Of a stretch of 64,000 nt of DNA, positions 35,000-42,626 are shown one piece after another. The DNA lies in assembly GCA_030446465.1 (NCBI GenBank), contig JAUJNI010000001.1, positions 21,016 to 85,015 on the forward strand, in the 5' to 3' direction. The notes beneath the pieces were generated by a model. That model saw nothing but the letters and a program-made list of their open reading frames with translations, was not told the origin of the DNA and searched no databases. Position 1 is the stretch's first letter. Every line of letters starts with the position of its first letter. The position numbers and the translations under genes were made by a program. The stretch is from Actinomycetota bacterium. Its GTDB lineage: Bacteria; Actinomycetota; CADDZG01; WHSQ01.

Positions 35000-35310
35000 G
35001 TGTGCTTGCTGAACGAGCTATGCCCCCGGCGCGAGCGATCGTTGATCTGTCTGAGAATCTCTTCGCGTGCGGCGCGCACCGCCTGGCCCAGGTTCTCGTG
35101 CTCGGCCTTCGCGATCAGGTGCCGGCGTCCATAGTGGAGCTCGATCAGCGCCTGTTGCAGCGGGACTCCATTGCTTTGAGAGATGCGAACGTTGGCGACG
35201 ACATGCTCGTGATCGCTCAGCCGGCGGCCGAGCTTGTCGAGGTCCCTGGCTATTCGGTCGATGTCTTCATCGGTCAGGTGGTTACCCGGCGATGCGAGAT
35301 GAAGCTCCAT
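34996..35310 (-). CDS. Short HPF/RaiA-like ribosome-associated protein
   Basis: 104 residues with the S30AE/sigma-54-modulation fold. MELHLASPGNHLTDEDIDRIARDLDKL (core LTDEDIDRIARDL) and LIELHYGRRHLIAKAEHENLGQAVRAA (core KAEHENLGQAV) follow the beta-alpha-beta pattern. Only the N-terminal domain is present; the C-terminal dimerisation domain of long HPF is missing. Likely binds the 30S subunit under stress. Confidence is moderate because the sequence is divergent. Confidence 0.65.
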   Translation of the reverse strand: MELHLASPGNHLTDEDIDRIARDLDKLGRRLSDHEHVVANVRISQSNGVPLQQALIELHYGRRHLIAKAEHENLGQAVRAAREEILRQINDRSRRGHSSFSKHT

Positions 35311-35340
35311 GGCCCCTCCTCGAGTCTTTCGAGTGTCTGG

Positions 35341-36477
35341 TCATCGTATGTCGTCTTCGAGCCACGCGAGAAGCCGGGCGGGTAGCCGGCGATTGGAGAA
35401 GCGCTCGGCGACGTGCACTCGCCCTGCCCTACCCATCGCGGCGGCCTCTGCGGGTTGCTCGAGCAACCTCACGACCGCTTCGACCAACTCGTCTTGTTTG
35501 GTCGCGTCCACGACATGCCCCGTTCGGCCGTCGATCACCGCCTCGGGTGTGCCGCCTGAGCGACCTGTGACGCAGGGCGTGGCGCACGCAGCAGCCTCCA
35601 ACAGCACGACCCCGAGGCCTTCCGCCTCCAGCCCCCACAAGCGATCGGCGACGGGCAACAGGAAGATATCCGCCAGCCCATAAAGGGCGGGCGCGTTGGC
35701 GTCGGCGACTCTTCCCGCGAATACGACTCTGCCCTTGGTTCGAGCTGCCAGCGCCTTCAGGATTCGCTCCTGGGGGCCGGTTCCCGCGATGACCAGGACG
35801 GTCCGGGGAACTCTCGCGGCGATCGATGGAAGCGCCCGAATGGCCCGGTCGACTCCCTTGCGCCTGACCAGGCGGCCGAAACAGAGCACCACCCTGTCAT
35901 CTCGTGTGAGGCCGAGGCTCTTCGCCGCAGGTCCAACATCGACGTCCGGGTGAAACCTTTGGAGGTTCACTCGGGCGCGAAGCGTCTCTCGAGGTGGGAC
36001 AGGCAGGTCGCATTTCTCGATGACCCGGGCCAAGCTCCTTGACGTGTAGTCGCTCACCGGAAACAGCAAATCGGCCCCCGCCATGGCCCGTCCCAGGATC
36101 CTCCGCAGCCCCGGAACCGCGGACGGCACGGTGAGCTCGGCGCCGTGGATGATGGCCGCGTAGTGCATGCCTGTCTTCTTGAGCTGTGGCCCGAGCAGGC
36201 CCAGTGGCCACGGCGTACCGAACAACACCTTGTTGGTCCGGTGCCTTGTCGCGGCTTCTCTGATGGCCTGGAGCACCGACCTCGTCGGCCATAACATCGA
36301 CCCCGCGTGGCTTTCGGTGGGATAGGGCAGATCACTGGGGATGGCCATTCCTTCTCGTGTACGGGGGGCCAGCACCGCGAGCCGCGGTGCCAGATCGCTG
36401 CACAGCTCGGCCAGGTAGCTCTCGATCCCCCCTCGTCCGGGCAGGAAGGAAGAGGTCACCATCAGGGCGTCGGCCAC
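35341..36477 (-). CDS. GT4-family glycosyltransferase (PimB-like)
   Basis: 378 residues. N-terminal FLPGRGGIESYLAEL is the glycine-rich acceptor loop; VVLCFGRLVRRKGVDRAI and VLVIAGTGPQ lead the nucleotide-binding domain; EAEGLGVVLLEAAACATPCV carries the catalytic glutamate pattern (E-x7-E). Such enzymes in actinobacteria transfer mannose to phosphatidylinositol mannosides or related lipids. Acceptor not determined. No membrane anchor; probably peripheral. Confidence 0.9.
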   Translation of the reverse strand: MADALMVTSSFLPGRGGIESYLAELCSDLAPRLAVLAPRTREGMAIPSDLPYPTESHAGSMLWPTRSVLQAIREAATRHRTNKVLFGTPWPLGLLGPQLKKTGMHYAAIIHGAELTVPSAVPGLRRILGRAMAGADLLFPVSDYTSRSLARVIEKCDLPVPPRETLRARVNLQRFHPDVDVGPAAKSLGLTRDDRVVLCFGRLVRRKGVDRAIRALPSIAARVPRTVLVIAGTGPQERILKALAARTKGRVVFAGRVADANAPALYGLADIFLLPVADRLWGLEAEGLGVVLLEAAACATPCVTGRSGGTPEAVIDGRTGHVVDATKQDELVEAVVRLLEQPAEAAAMGRAGRVHVAERFSNRRLPARLLAWLEDDIR

Positions 36478-36527
36478 GGCTCGATTATCCGTGGCCCTGC
36501 GGCGAGCGCTGCGTATACCCTCGGGTG

Positions 36528-36839
36528 ATGACCGAGCCGGAAGAGGTCGAACAACTGAGGGCTCAGGCCCGCGACGACCGCAAGCTGCTCAAGAGGGCTG
36601 CGGATGCCCTCGCCGAGATCGATCGGGAGCAAGGGCTGTCGGATCGACACGCCGACGTGCTTGCAGCCGTGCGTATTCGGCTTGAAGGCAAGAGGCGGGC
36701 GTCGCTCGAGGAGCTTCTGACCGCGACTGGAGATATCTCAGGCAAGAAAGATCTCGGAGATGTCCTCGGTCCGGGTCAGGGGGCAGCTTCAGAATGGCCT
36801 GCCGTGCAAGAGAAGAAGAAGGACTGGCCCGGGCTCTAG
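36528..36839 (+). CDS. Small charged hypothetical protein
   Basis: 103 residues from ATG 36528. Highly charged with a predicted long helix or coiled coil over about 5-65 (EEVEQLRAQARDDRKLLKRA, then RHADVLAAVRIRLE). No signal peptide or membrane helix. The start is inferred from codon pattern and position after the GT4 promoter; ribosome site is weak. Not recognised. It diverges from the glycosyltransferase gene and converges with the PAC2 gene. Confidence 0.5.
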   Translation: MTEPEEVEQLRAQARDDRKLLKRAADALAEIDREQGLSDRHADVLAAVRIRLEGKRRASLEELLTATGDISGKKDLGDVLGPGQGAASEWPAVQEKKKDWPGL

Positions 36840-36845
36840 TCCCGG

Positions 36846-37742
36846 TTACGGAAGGGGCGGCCCTCCTTCGTTCTTGTCCCTCAGAAACCGCTCGAGCTCG
36901 GCCGCCAGCTCTTCTCCGCTCGGCATCTTGGATGGGTCGAGCTCCTCGACTGCTTGCTCATCCGTCTTCTCCTCGAGCAACCGCACGTAAGCTTCGACAT
37001 CCTCGTCGGAGGCAACCATCTCCGACACCCGCTCCTCGTAGGTCCCGGTTGCTCGTCGGAGATCGTCCACTTCGACGGTGACGCCGACCAGTCGGGAGGC
37101 TTTCTCCACAAGAGCTAGGGCCGCCTTGGGATTGGGCGTCACCGCGAGGTAGTGAGGCACTGCGGCCCACAAGCTGGCCGAGTCGATGCCACTGCGTGCA
37201 AAAGCGTCATGGAGAACGCCGACGATCCCGGTTGGACCTTCGTAGCGCGAGCGTTGCAAATCCAAACGAGCGACGAGCTCTGGATCCACGGCAGTCCCGG
37301 TGATGGGCACCGGGCGGGAATGTGGCACGTCTGCAAGCAGGGCTCCGAGCGTCAGGACCAACTTCACGCCATGTTTCTTGGCGAGATCGACGATCAAGCC
37401 GCTGAAGGTTCGCCAGCGAACATTCGGCTCCGTGCCCACAAACAACAGCGCATCGTGCGCCGAGCCCTGCAGACGAGCCGCCCACAGCTCGTTGCTAGGC
37501 CATGTGATCCGCCGGGTAATGCCGTCGACCAACTCCACCTGGGGCCGAACCGCCTGGAAGTCGTAGAACTCCTCGGGATCGATCGAGGCGACCCTTTCTG
37601 CCGACCACACTCGGCCGAGATGCTGAGCCGCAAATGAGGCCGCGTCACCGGCGTCGTTCCACCCTCTGAACGCGACGACCAGCACGGGGTCCCGCAGTGG
37701 GATCTGGGAGTGCTCTGTGACTTTGTCGTCCAGTTCCGCCAT
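36846..37742 (-). CDS. PAC2-family protein
   Basis: 298 residues. FRGWNDAGDAASFAAQHL is the conserved start of PAC2 proteins, named for a eukaryotic proteasome-assembly chaperone. LTLGALLADVPHSRPVPITGTA and GPTGIVGVLHDA are other blocks. Almost all actinobacteria carry one or two copies; the biochemical role is unsettled, with a proteasome link suspected because the Pup-proteasome system is in the same phylum. Ends in a charged tail (EELAAELERFLRDKNE). Confidence 0.88.
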   Translation of the reverse strand: MAELDDKVTEHSQIPLRDPVLVVAFRGWNDAGDAASFAAQHLGRVWSAERVASIDPEEFYDFQAVRPQVELVDGITRRITWPSNELWAARLQGSAHDALLFVGTEPNVRWRTFSGLIVDLAKKHGVKLVLTLGALLADVPHSRPVPITGTAVDPELVARLDLQRSRYEGPTGIVGVLHDAFARSGIDSASLWAAVPHYLAVTPNPKAALALVEKASRLVGVTVEVDDLRRATGTYEERVSEMVASDEDVEAYVRLLEEKTDEQAVEELDPSKMPSGEELAAELERFLRDKNEGGPPLP

Positions 37743-37804
37743 CGCGTCTCTAGGCTACTCGCGCGGAAAAACTTCCAGCTCGAATCTTGGATAAAGACGC
37801 CTGA

Positions 37805-38467
37805 TCAGACGAGGACGTTGCGCTGATCGAGGTGCTGCTGGAGCTTGCGCTTGACGCGTTGGAGCGCGTTGTCGATGGACTTCACATGGTTGCCGAGAGT
37901 TCCAGCGATCTCTTCATAGGACTTGCCGTCCATGTACAAGGCCAGGACGTCTCCTTCGAGGCGGGTGAGGTTGTCGCACATCGAGGTCCTGAGGGCCTCG
38001 ATCTCTTGGGCCGAGATCACCAGCTCGACCGGATCGGAGAGAACGATCGGAGTCATCAGCTGATCCATCACCGAGCCGGGATCATCGTCTCCGTACAGGG
38101 AGGCGTCCAGTGAGATCGAGCCATTCAGGACTTGGTGCTTGTTGCGATTTGCCGTCTTTATGGCGGTGAGGATCTGACGGGAGATGCAGAGCTCAGCAAA
38201 GGCACGGAACGGAGTCTTTTGGCTGGCATCGAAGTCCCGGATCGCCTTGAAGAGCCCGATCATGGCCTCCTGAATGACGTCTTCCTTCTCGGAACCCGCC
38301 AGGAAGTAAGAACGCGCCTTGCGGCGAGCGAACGCACGGTAGCGCTGCAAGAGGACCTCGATCGAGCGGTCGTCGCCCCACTGGGCGCGGCTTACGAGCT
38401 GTGAATCTTCAAGCGTTTCCAGACTCGAGAGCTCGACCTCTAGGTCGTCAACCCAACTGACTGGCAT
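37805..38467 (-). CDS. Sigma-70 family factor, SigH-like (stationary-phase/sporulation type)
   Basis: 220 residues. Region 2: AQWGDDRSIEVLLQRYRAFARRKARSYFLAGSEKEDVIQEAMIGLFKAIRDFD, of which EDVIQEAMIGLFKAIRDFD is the core-binding and -10 region. The middle carries SLDASLYGDDDPGS, as in Bacillus sigma-H. Region 4.2 is LYMDGKSYEEIAGTL and ends KSIDNALQRVKRKLQQHL. ATG 38467 is preceded by a weak ribosome site. SigH-like proteins of this kind are found outside spore formers. A divergent 250-bp gap separates it from tRNA-Sec. Confidence 0.9.
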   Translation of the reverse strand: MPVSWVDDLEVELSSLETLEDSQLVSRAQWGDDRSIEVLLQRYRAFARRKARSYFLAGSEKEDVIQEAMIGLFKAIRDFDASQKTPFRAFAELCISRQILTAIKTANRNKHQVLNGSISLDASLYGDDDPGSVMDQLMTPIVLSDPVELVISAQEIEALRTSMCDNLTRLEGDVLALYMDGKSYEEIAGTLGNHVKSIDNALQRVKRKLQQHLDQRNVLV

Positions 38468-38590
38468 GTGTTTCTTTCTTTAGTTGGCCCACGCCTCTGA
38501 TGGCGTAGATCCCCTCACCCACTCGAGTAGCTTAATCGTCCCATAGGGGGAAGCCAATGACCCATCTGGGTTATTTTTACAGTGGAGCCT

Positions 38591-38666
38591 GACTAGTCCG
38601 ATGCCCTGCTCTGCAGCGTAAGACATGACTAGTCATGCAGAAGGTGTTGGGGTCTCCGGGCTAGTC
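38591..38666. repeat. Three CTAGTC-containing repeats between sigma gene and tRNA-Sec
   Basis: GACTAGTCCG (38591-38600), CATGACTAGTCATG (38624-38637, a perfect 14-bp palindrome) and GGCTAGTCCA (38659-38668). Spacing of the cores is 37 and 31 nt. Candidate operators for the divergent sigma gene or for tRNA-Sec. The rest of 38468-38717 shows nothing else certain; AT-rich TTATTTTTACA near 38571 may be part of the sigma-gene promoter. Confidence 0.4.
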
Positions 38667-38717
38667 CATACGCGTCAGGAGCAATGATTCCGAGGCCATC
38701 TAACATCACTCCAACGA

Positions 38718-38808
38718 GGAGGCGAATGGGGGCTGGTGTCCCTCCCGGTCTTCAAAACCGGTGCGCCGAGGAGACTCGGTGGGCGGGTTCGATTCCCGTC
38801 CGCCTCCG
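38718..38808 (+). tRNA. selC: tRNA-Sec (anticodon TCA)
   Basis: 91 nt without encoded CCA. Anticodon loop CTTCAAA (38750-38756), anticodon TCA at 38752-38754, on a 5-bp stem CCGGT/ACCGG. D arm GGGGG/CCCTC. Long variable arm with stem CCGAG (38766-38770), loop GAGA, CTCGG (38775-38779). T arm GCGGG-TTCGATT-CCCGT. Acceptor GGAGGCG (38718-38724) pairs with CGCCTCC (38801-38807), and position 8 is an A-C mismatch; discriminator G at 38808. The long variable arm and 8+5 acceptor-T axis are typical of bacterial tRNA-Sec. Reads UGA as selenocysteine together with SelA and SelB. Confidence 0.97.
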
Positions 38809-38996
38809 CTACAACGCTCCGGCGGACCTGAACACTCGACGGCAACCGCTGTTAGAGCGTTTCCGAATGTAGAACGCGCCTTTCAGGTGCTGAGCTCGGT
38901 CGCGGTGAGCGCTGATCTCGTTTCTTTGGGTGAGACTGTCCTCTAGGCGGACAGCCGTCGGGAAAGAAGGCACAGGCTCTTGTCCTCGCCGCGTCC

Positions 38997-39899
38997 CTAA
39001 CGTTTGTCGAGCACGGGCGAGAGAAAGTCGATCAACAGGCGGTTGACCGCTTCTGGCTCGTCCAGGTGGACCCAGTGGCTTGCGTTTCGAAATCTCTGCA
39101 TCTCTAGGTTGGGCACCCATTTCGAGTCCGGCTCTGCCAGAGCGCCTTCTAAGTAGCGATCCTTCTCGCCCCATATGACGAGAGCTGGTTGCTCGATCAC
39201 CGTGAGATCCCTTGCAGCTTGGCGAGGATTCCTTCGCAACAAGGCCCTGTAATAGTTGAGCGCGCTCGTGAGTGCTCCGGGCCGGGCAAGGGCCTCGACG
39301 TAACGTTCTATGTCCTCTGGTGTGAAAGCCTCGGGGTTCACCGGGTCCGACCGGAACAGGCGTCTGAGCATCCAGAAGTCATTGGCGCGAATCATCGCTT
39401 CCGGTGCACCAGGCAATTGGAAGAAGGCGATGTACCAACTCTTTAGCAGCTGCCGAACGTTGATGGGGCCGTTTAGAAAGCGGGAAGGATGAGGAGCGTT
39501 AAGGATCGCCAGCCGCCCCAGCTTGTCGGGATAGTGCATCGCGAAGAGCCAGGCAACGATGGCTCCCCAGTCGTGGCCCACGATCGAGGCACACTGCTCA
39601 CCGAGCGCCTCGATCAACAGAGCGATGTCGCGGGTTAGCAGCTCGGTCTTGTAAGAGCCGACTCCAGGGGGCTTGTCGGACAAGTTGTAGCCGCGCATGT
39701 CCGGAGCGACGACTCTGAATCCTGCGTTTGCCAGCGCGGGGATCTGGTTGCGCCACGAGTACCAGAAGTCGGGGAACCCGTGCAGCATCATCACCAGTGG
39801 GCCGGCCCCCGCCTCGACGTAGTGGAGGCGCACCCCTTCGAGGTCGACGAACTCATGCCGGAGCTCGGCCCCACTAATCGCCCCAAACGAATCGTTCAC
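38997..39899 (-). CDS. Alpha/beta hydrolase, epoxide-hydrolase-like
   Basis: 300 residues from GTG 39899, which overlaps the stop of the upstream DUF2071 gene (GTGA). Oxyanion motif LHGFPDFWYSWRNQI, nucleophile elbow VGHDWGAIVAW (nucleophile Asp as in epoxide hydrolases and haloalkane dehalogenases), acid region VIWGEKDRYLEG and catalytic His in NASHWVHLDEPEAV. Aspartate nucleophile and HGFP favour epoxide hydrolase. Cytoplasmic. Co-translated with the DUF2071 gene. Confidence 0.9.
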   Translation of the reverse strand: MNDSFGAISGAELRHEFVDLEGVRLHYVEAGAGPLVMMLHGFPDFWYSWRNQIPALANAGFRVVAPDMRGYNLSDKPPGVGSYKTELLTRDIALLIEALGEQCASIVGHDWGAIVAWLFAMHYPDKLGRLAILNAPHPSRFLNGPINVRQLLKSWYIAFFQLPGAPEAMIRANDFWMLRRLFRSDPVNPEAFTPEDIERYVEALARPGALTSALNYYRALLRRNPRQAARDLTVIEQPALVIWGEKDRYLEGALAEPDSKWVPNLEMQRFRNASHWVHLDEPEAVNRLLIDFLSPVLDKR

Positions 39900-40627
39900 C
39901 TGAGAGGTCGCGGAGGATGGAGGGTGAAGCGAACCGACGGCTCGACGAGGACCGAGTACGCCGGCACGACCTCTTCCGGCTGGAGGATCTCGAGGCGCTC
40001 CCAGAAGTCGAAGCGCCCCGACAGAAGAGTGCCCGACCATGGGCTCATCCGCCGGTGCTCGACCGGGCCATAGGTCTGGAAACCTAGGGGGTTCCTGGCA
40101 AACCCGTGAAGGCGATAGGTGATGAACTGAGCGTGCTCATCGCCGGTCTCGAAGGGGTGCACGGCCTCTGGATGGTTGGTCGCCTCGATCACGAAGCTGC
40201 CTTCGCCGTGACTCGTTGCCGCCACCGTCGAGTACGCCGGGTAGCCGGTCGGTCCGCCATTGACATCGACCTGAAAAGAAGCCAGATACGAGTTCGCGGC
40301 GACGGCGCTCTGTCCGAGAAATGACAGGCGGGTGCTCACATAGGTCCCGAAGAAGTACGAACCTCGCCGTCCCTTGTGGCTGACGTAGGTGCGAAAGTTC
40401 ATCTGGTCGAAGTCGTGCGCGGGATGCCGCGCCGCCGACCAGTGCAACTGGCGATTGCAAAAAGAGGTCACGGAGATCAGGCACATTTCTTCCCCACTCT
40501 CCGAGGTGAAGGTCTCGAGATGGAAGTAATCGGGAACGTGGGCGCGTAGCCGGCTCGCAGGGACGGCATGCGTCACCAGTACGAAATTGTCGACATCGAC
40601 CTGGGCTGTCGTCAGGGCTCGCCGCAC
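39896..40627 (-). CDS. DUF2071-type (YqjF-like) conserved protein
   Basis: 243 residues from a GTG at 40627. NFRTYVSHKGRRGSYFFGTYV (core NFRTYVSHKGRRG) and FLGQSAVAANSYLASFQ resemble the DUF2071/acetoacetate-decarboxylase-like beta-barrel. VLVTHAVPASRLRAHVP is the typical start. No function is assigned to the family. It is upstream of and overlaps the epoxide-hydrolase-like gene, and diverges from the selenoprotein gene with 195 bp between starts. Confidence 0.65.
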   Translation of the reverse strand: MRRALTTAQVDVDNFVLVTHAVPASRLRAHVPDYFHLETFTSESGEEMCLISVTSFCNRQLHWSAARHPAHDFDQMNFRTYVSHKGRRGSYFFGTYVSTRLSFLGQSAVAANSYLASFQVDVNGGPTGYPAYSTVAATSHGEGSFVIEATNHPEAVHPFETGDEHAQFITYRLHGFARNPLGFQTYGPVEHRRMSPWSGTLLSGRFDFWERLEILQPEEVVPAYSVLVEPSVRFTLHPPRPLR

Positions 40628-40822
40628 GACTGGAGTCTCGCGTGTTTACGGCAACTGGTTCCCCTGAGAACAGTCTCGTTCGTGAGTTCGCTCCACCTGC
40701 GGTATGAAGACATGGTTCAGCAGCAGAGCCGCTCAGGTACGGCAGTCACCAACCTTTCCGAATCTCTAGACCGCCCGTTTGTGGTCGTCACCGACCCCGA
40801 TGCCATGAAAGGAGGGTCAAGG

Positions 40823-41272
40823 ATGGATGAGACGCCTCGAGAGGCTGCACAAGAGCGCGTTGGCCGGCCCCCCGCCGATGAGCGCCTAAAACGGCCCCTT
40901 CTCCTTTACGAGGACGACTGACCGTTCTGTAGCGCGGCGGCGAGGTTCGTCGCCAAGGTCGATAAGAAAGAGCGATTGTCGATGCTGCCCTACGACGATC
41001 CAGAGGCGGCACGCTGGGTGGTTTTCCTGACGGAGGGAGAGGTCGAGGGCTCGTGGCGCCTGGTCGAGCCGGACGGACGTCGCCTGACCAAGGGGGAGGC
41101 GGGCATCGCCTTGCTCGAGCACATCGATGCGACCAGGTGGCTGGGGCGCCTTCTTGGGATGCTGCACCTCACCCGGGTGGTTGGCGCGATTGATTGGGTT
41201 ATCTCCAAGCTGAGACCGACCCTCAGCCGGTTCGTCGACAAGGGCCCGCCGTTTAGACGGCCTCCGGTATAG
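40823..41272 (+). CDS. Selenoprotein: DCC-family thiol-disulfide oxidoreductase with UxxC
   Basis: 150 codons with an in-frame TGA at 40919-40921 (codon 33) read as selenocysteine; 149 residues. The sequence around it is LLLYEDD-U-PFCSAAARF, matching the DCC-family motif YDxDCPFC with Sec for the first Cys. Downstream, DGRRLTKGEAGIALLEHI and the C-terminal helical part also fit the family. ATG 40823 lies 6 nt after GAAAGGAGGG, an ideal ribosome site, so translation starts before the TGA. The frame is the same on both sides, both sides are conserved, and a hairpin with GGU loop follows. Function: redox-active thiol/selenol enzyme in the cytoplasm; substrate unknown. Confidence 0.85.
40936..40954 (+). 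promoter_or_regulatory. Candidate bacterial SECIS hairpin
   Basis: GGCGGCGA (40936-40943) pairs with TCGTCGCC (40947-40954): 8 bp with one G-U, loop GGU (40944-40946). The loop begins 22 nt after the last base of the TGA. Bacterial SECIS elements have a short apical loop with a leading G, commonly GGU, about 16-37 nt past the UGA, bound by the SelB C-terminus. Confidence 0.7.
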
Positions 41273-41334
41273 AGAAACCTTTGCTTCGCAGGGCCGCCTC
41301 CGCTTTGTGGCTGTGTGGCTGCCCGCCAAGGTAG

Positions 41335-41664
41335 CTAACGCGCGATCTGCTCCAGCAGCGCGCCGATCTGCGTGATCCGGTCCTTTCTGAGGTGAGCGTC
41401 GGCCCACTCAGGAGTCCTTTCCACCGATCCCGAGAAAGCGACGATGGTCGTGCCCGGCACCTGAGCCTTGATCGACCTGGCGGCAGTCGCTCCGTCCATT
41501 CCGCCGGGCATCCTGTTATCAACGATCACGAACGCCGGCCTCGAGGCGATCGCAGCGGCCAATCCGTCGGCACCTGTCTCCGATTCCGCGCGCACGTCGA
41601 ACCCGTCCATCTCTAGCAACAATCGGAGCGCGTGACGCACGTCAGGGTCGTCATCGATAATCAC
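41335..41664 (-). CDS. Single-domain response regulator receiver protein
   Basis: 109 residues from GTG 41664, 5 nt after GAGGAG. MIIDDDPDVRHALRLLLE holds the acidic pocket, FVIVDNRMPGGMDG the phosphoacceptor aspartate, VAFSGSVE the conserved Ser/Thr position. The lysine normally in beta-5 is not obvious (HLRKDRIT is nearest). No output domain; probably acts by protein contacts. N-terminus is short, so an upstream non-ATG start is possible. Confidence 0.8.
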   Translation of the reverse strand: MIIDDDPDVRHALRLLLEMDGFDVRAESETGADGLAAAIASRPAFVIVDNRMPGGMDGATAARSIKAQVPGTTIVAFSGSVERTPEWADAHLRKDRITQIGALLEQIAR

Positions 41665-41855
41665 GACGCTCCTCGCACCGTCAGTAATGTCGGTTGTTCC
41701 TTTCGCCGGCGTCCCTTCCTCGCTTGTTGCATCGTCCGTATTTGTCCAAAGTTGACCTCCCCTGGGGCGAAATTCAAGTCCTCGGCGGAGCAGTCCCTCG
41801 GCAAACTGGGGATCGAAGGGCTCGAGAAATCGAGTGCTTGCTTAGTCGAGCCGCG

Positions 41856-42626
41856 CTAGCCGCCTTCTTGCAGCTCCAGCATCCGGGCGAAGGCATCGGC
41901 AACCGCCCGATGACCGGCAGTGCTCGGGTGAAAACCGTCCTCGGCGACCAGGCGGAGGTAGGAGTTGGTTCGAACCGCGGCCACGCCGAGGGCGTGGAGA
42001 TCCACCACCGTCGCGCCCGAGCTGGCAGCAGCGCGGGCAATTGCCTCGTTGTAGCGGGTGACAACCGAGTCGATCGCTCTTGGCCGGGGCAGCGGGCGGC
42101 CGGTAACGCACGAGGGACCGCCAGGTGGAGAGTGGGGCAGGCAGGCCCGAAATGCGGGCAGATGCTCAACCGGAGGAGTGTTGGCCACGAGCACTTCGGT
42201 GGACCCTCCGGCTCGGAGGCGAGTGAGCAAGCGGTCGAGGTTGCGCTCGTAGGAGGCTGGGCTGACGCCCGCAATGATGTCGTTGACGTTCAGCCACACC
42301 GTGACGATGTCGGGTTGGAGGCGCAGTGCATAAGGGACCTCTGCCCGCAACGCGTCTGCAACGGTAGCTCCTGGGATCCCTAGATTCACGAAACGTGTCT
42401 GCTGAGGAAGCGCGGCGGAGTAGAGGACCTGTGGCCATGCTTCCCGTAGCGGATTGTCCGCTCCTATTCCGACGGTCTCGCTTGCGCCCACTGCGACGTA
42501 TAGCAGCGGCGGCCCCGTAGCGCCCTTGAACTCGAGCTCCTCGGACGTCGAGTCGTTCGAGGACCCAGTGCAGGCCGCGCCGGCAAGCAGCAGCGCGATC
42601 AGTGGTAAGGACATGATCCGGTTCAC
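41856..42626 (-). CDS. SGNH/GDSL-hydrolase-like lipoprotein
   Basis: 256 residues. Lipobox LLAGAAC puts the acylated cysteine at about residue 19. The SGNH fold: YVAVGASETVGIG (block I, with Ser in GAS), NLGIPGATVAD (block II), NVNDIIAG (block III, Asn) and DGFHPSTAGHRAVA (block V, Asp and His). Members are esterases or acyltransferases; substrate unknown. ATGA overlap with the downstream ABC permease indicates one transcript, so it may act on a product of that exporter. Confidence 0.88.
   Translation of the reverse strand: MNRIMSLPLIALLLAGAACTGSSNDSTSEELEFKGATGPPLLYVAVGASETVGIGADNPLREAWPQVLYSAALPQQTRFVNLGIPGATVADALRAEVPYALRLQPDIVTVWLNVNDIIAGVSPASYERNLDRLLTRLRAGGSTEVLVANTPPVEHLPAFRACLPHSPPGGPSCVTGRPLPRPRAIDSVVTRYNEAIARAAASSGATVVDLHALGVAAVRTNSYLRLVAEDGFHPSTAGHRAVADAFARMLELQEGG

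Noticed and set aside
40568-40921. A stand-alone 117-residue protein ending at the TGA
   Set aside because: Best ribosome site is at 40823 and the frame continues past the TGA as one conserved protein; the upstream part overlaps a divergent gene and promoter.
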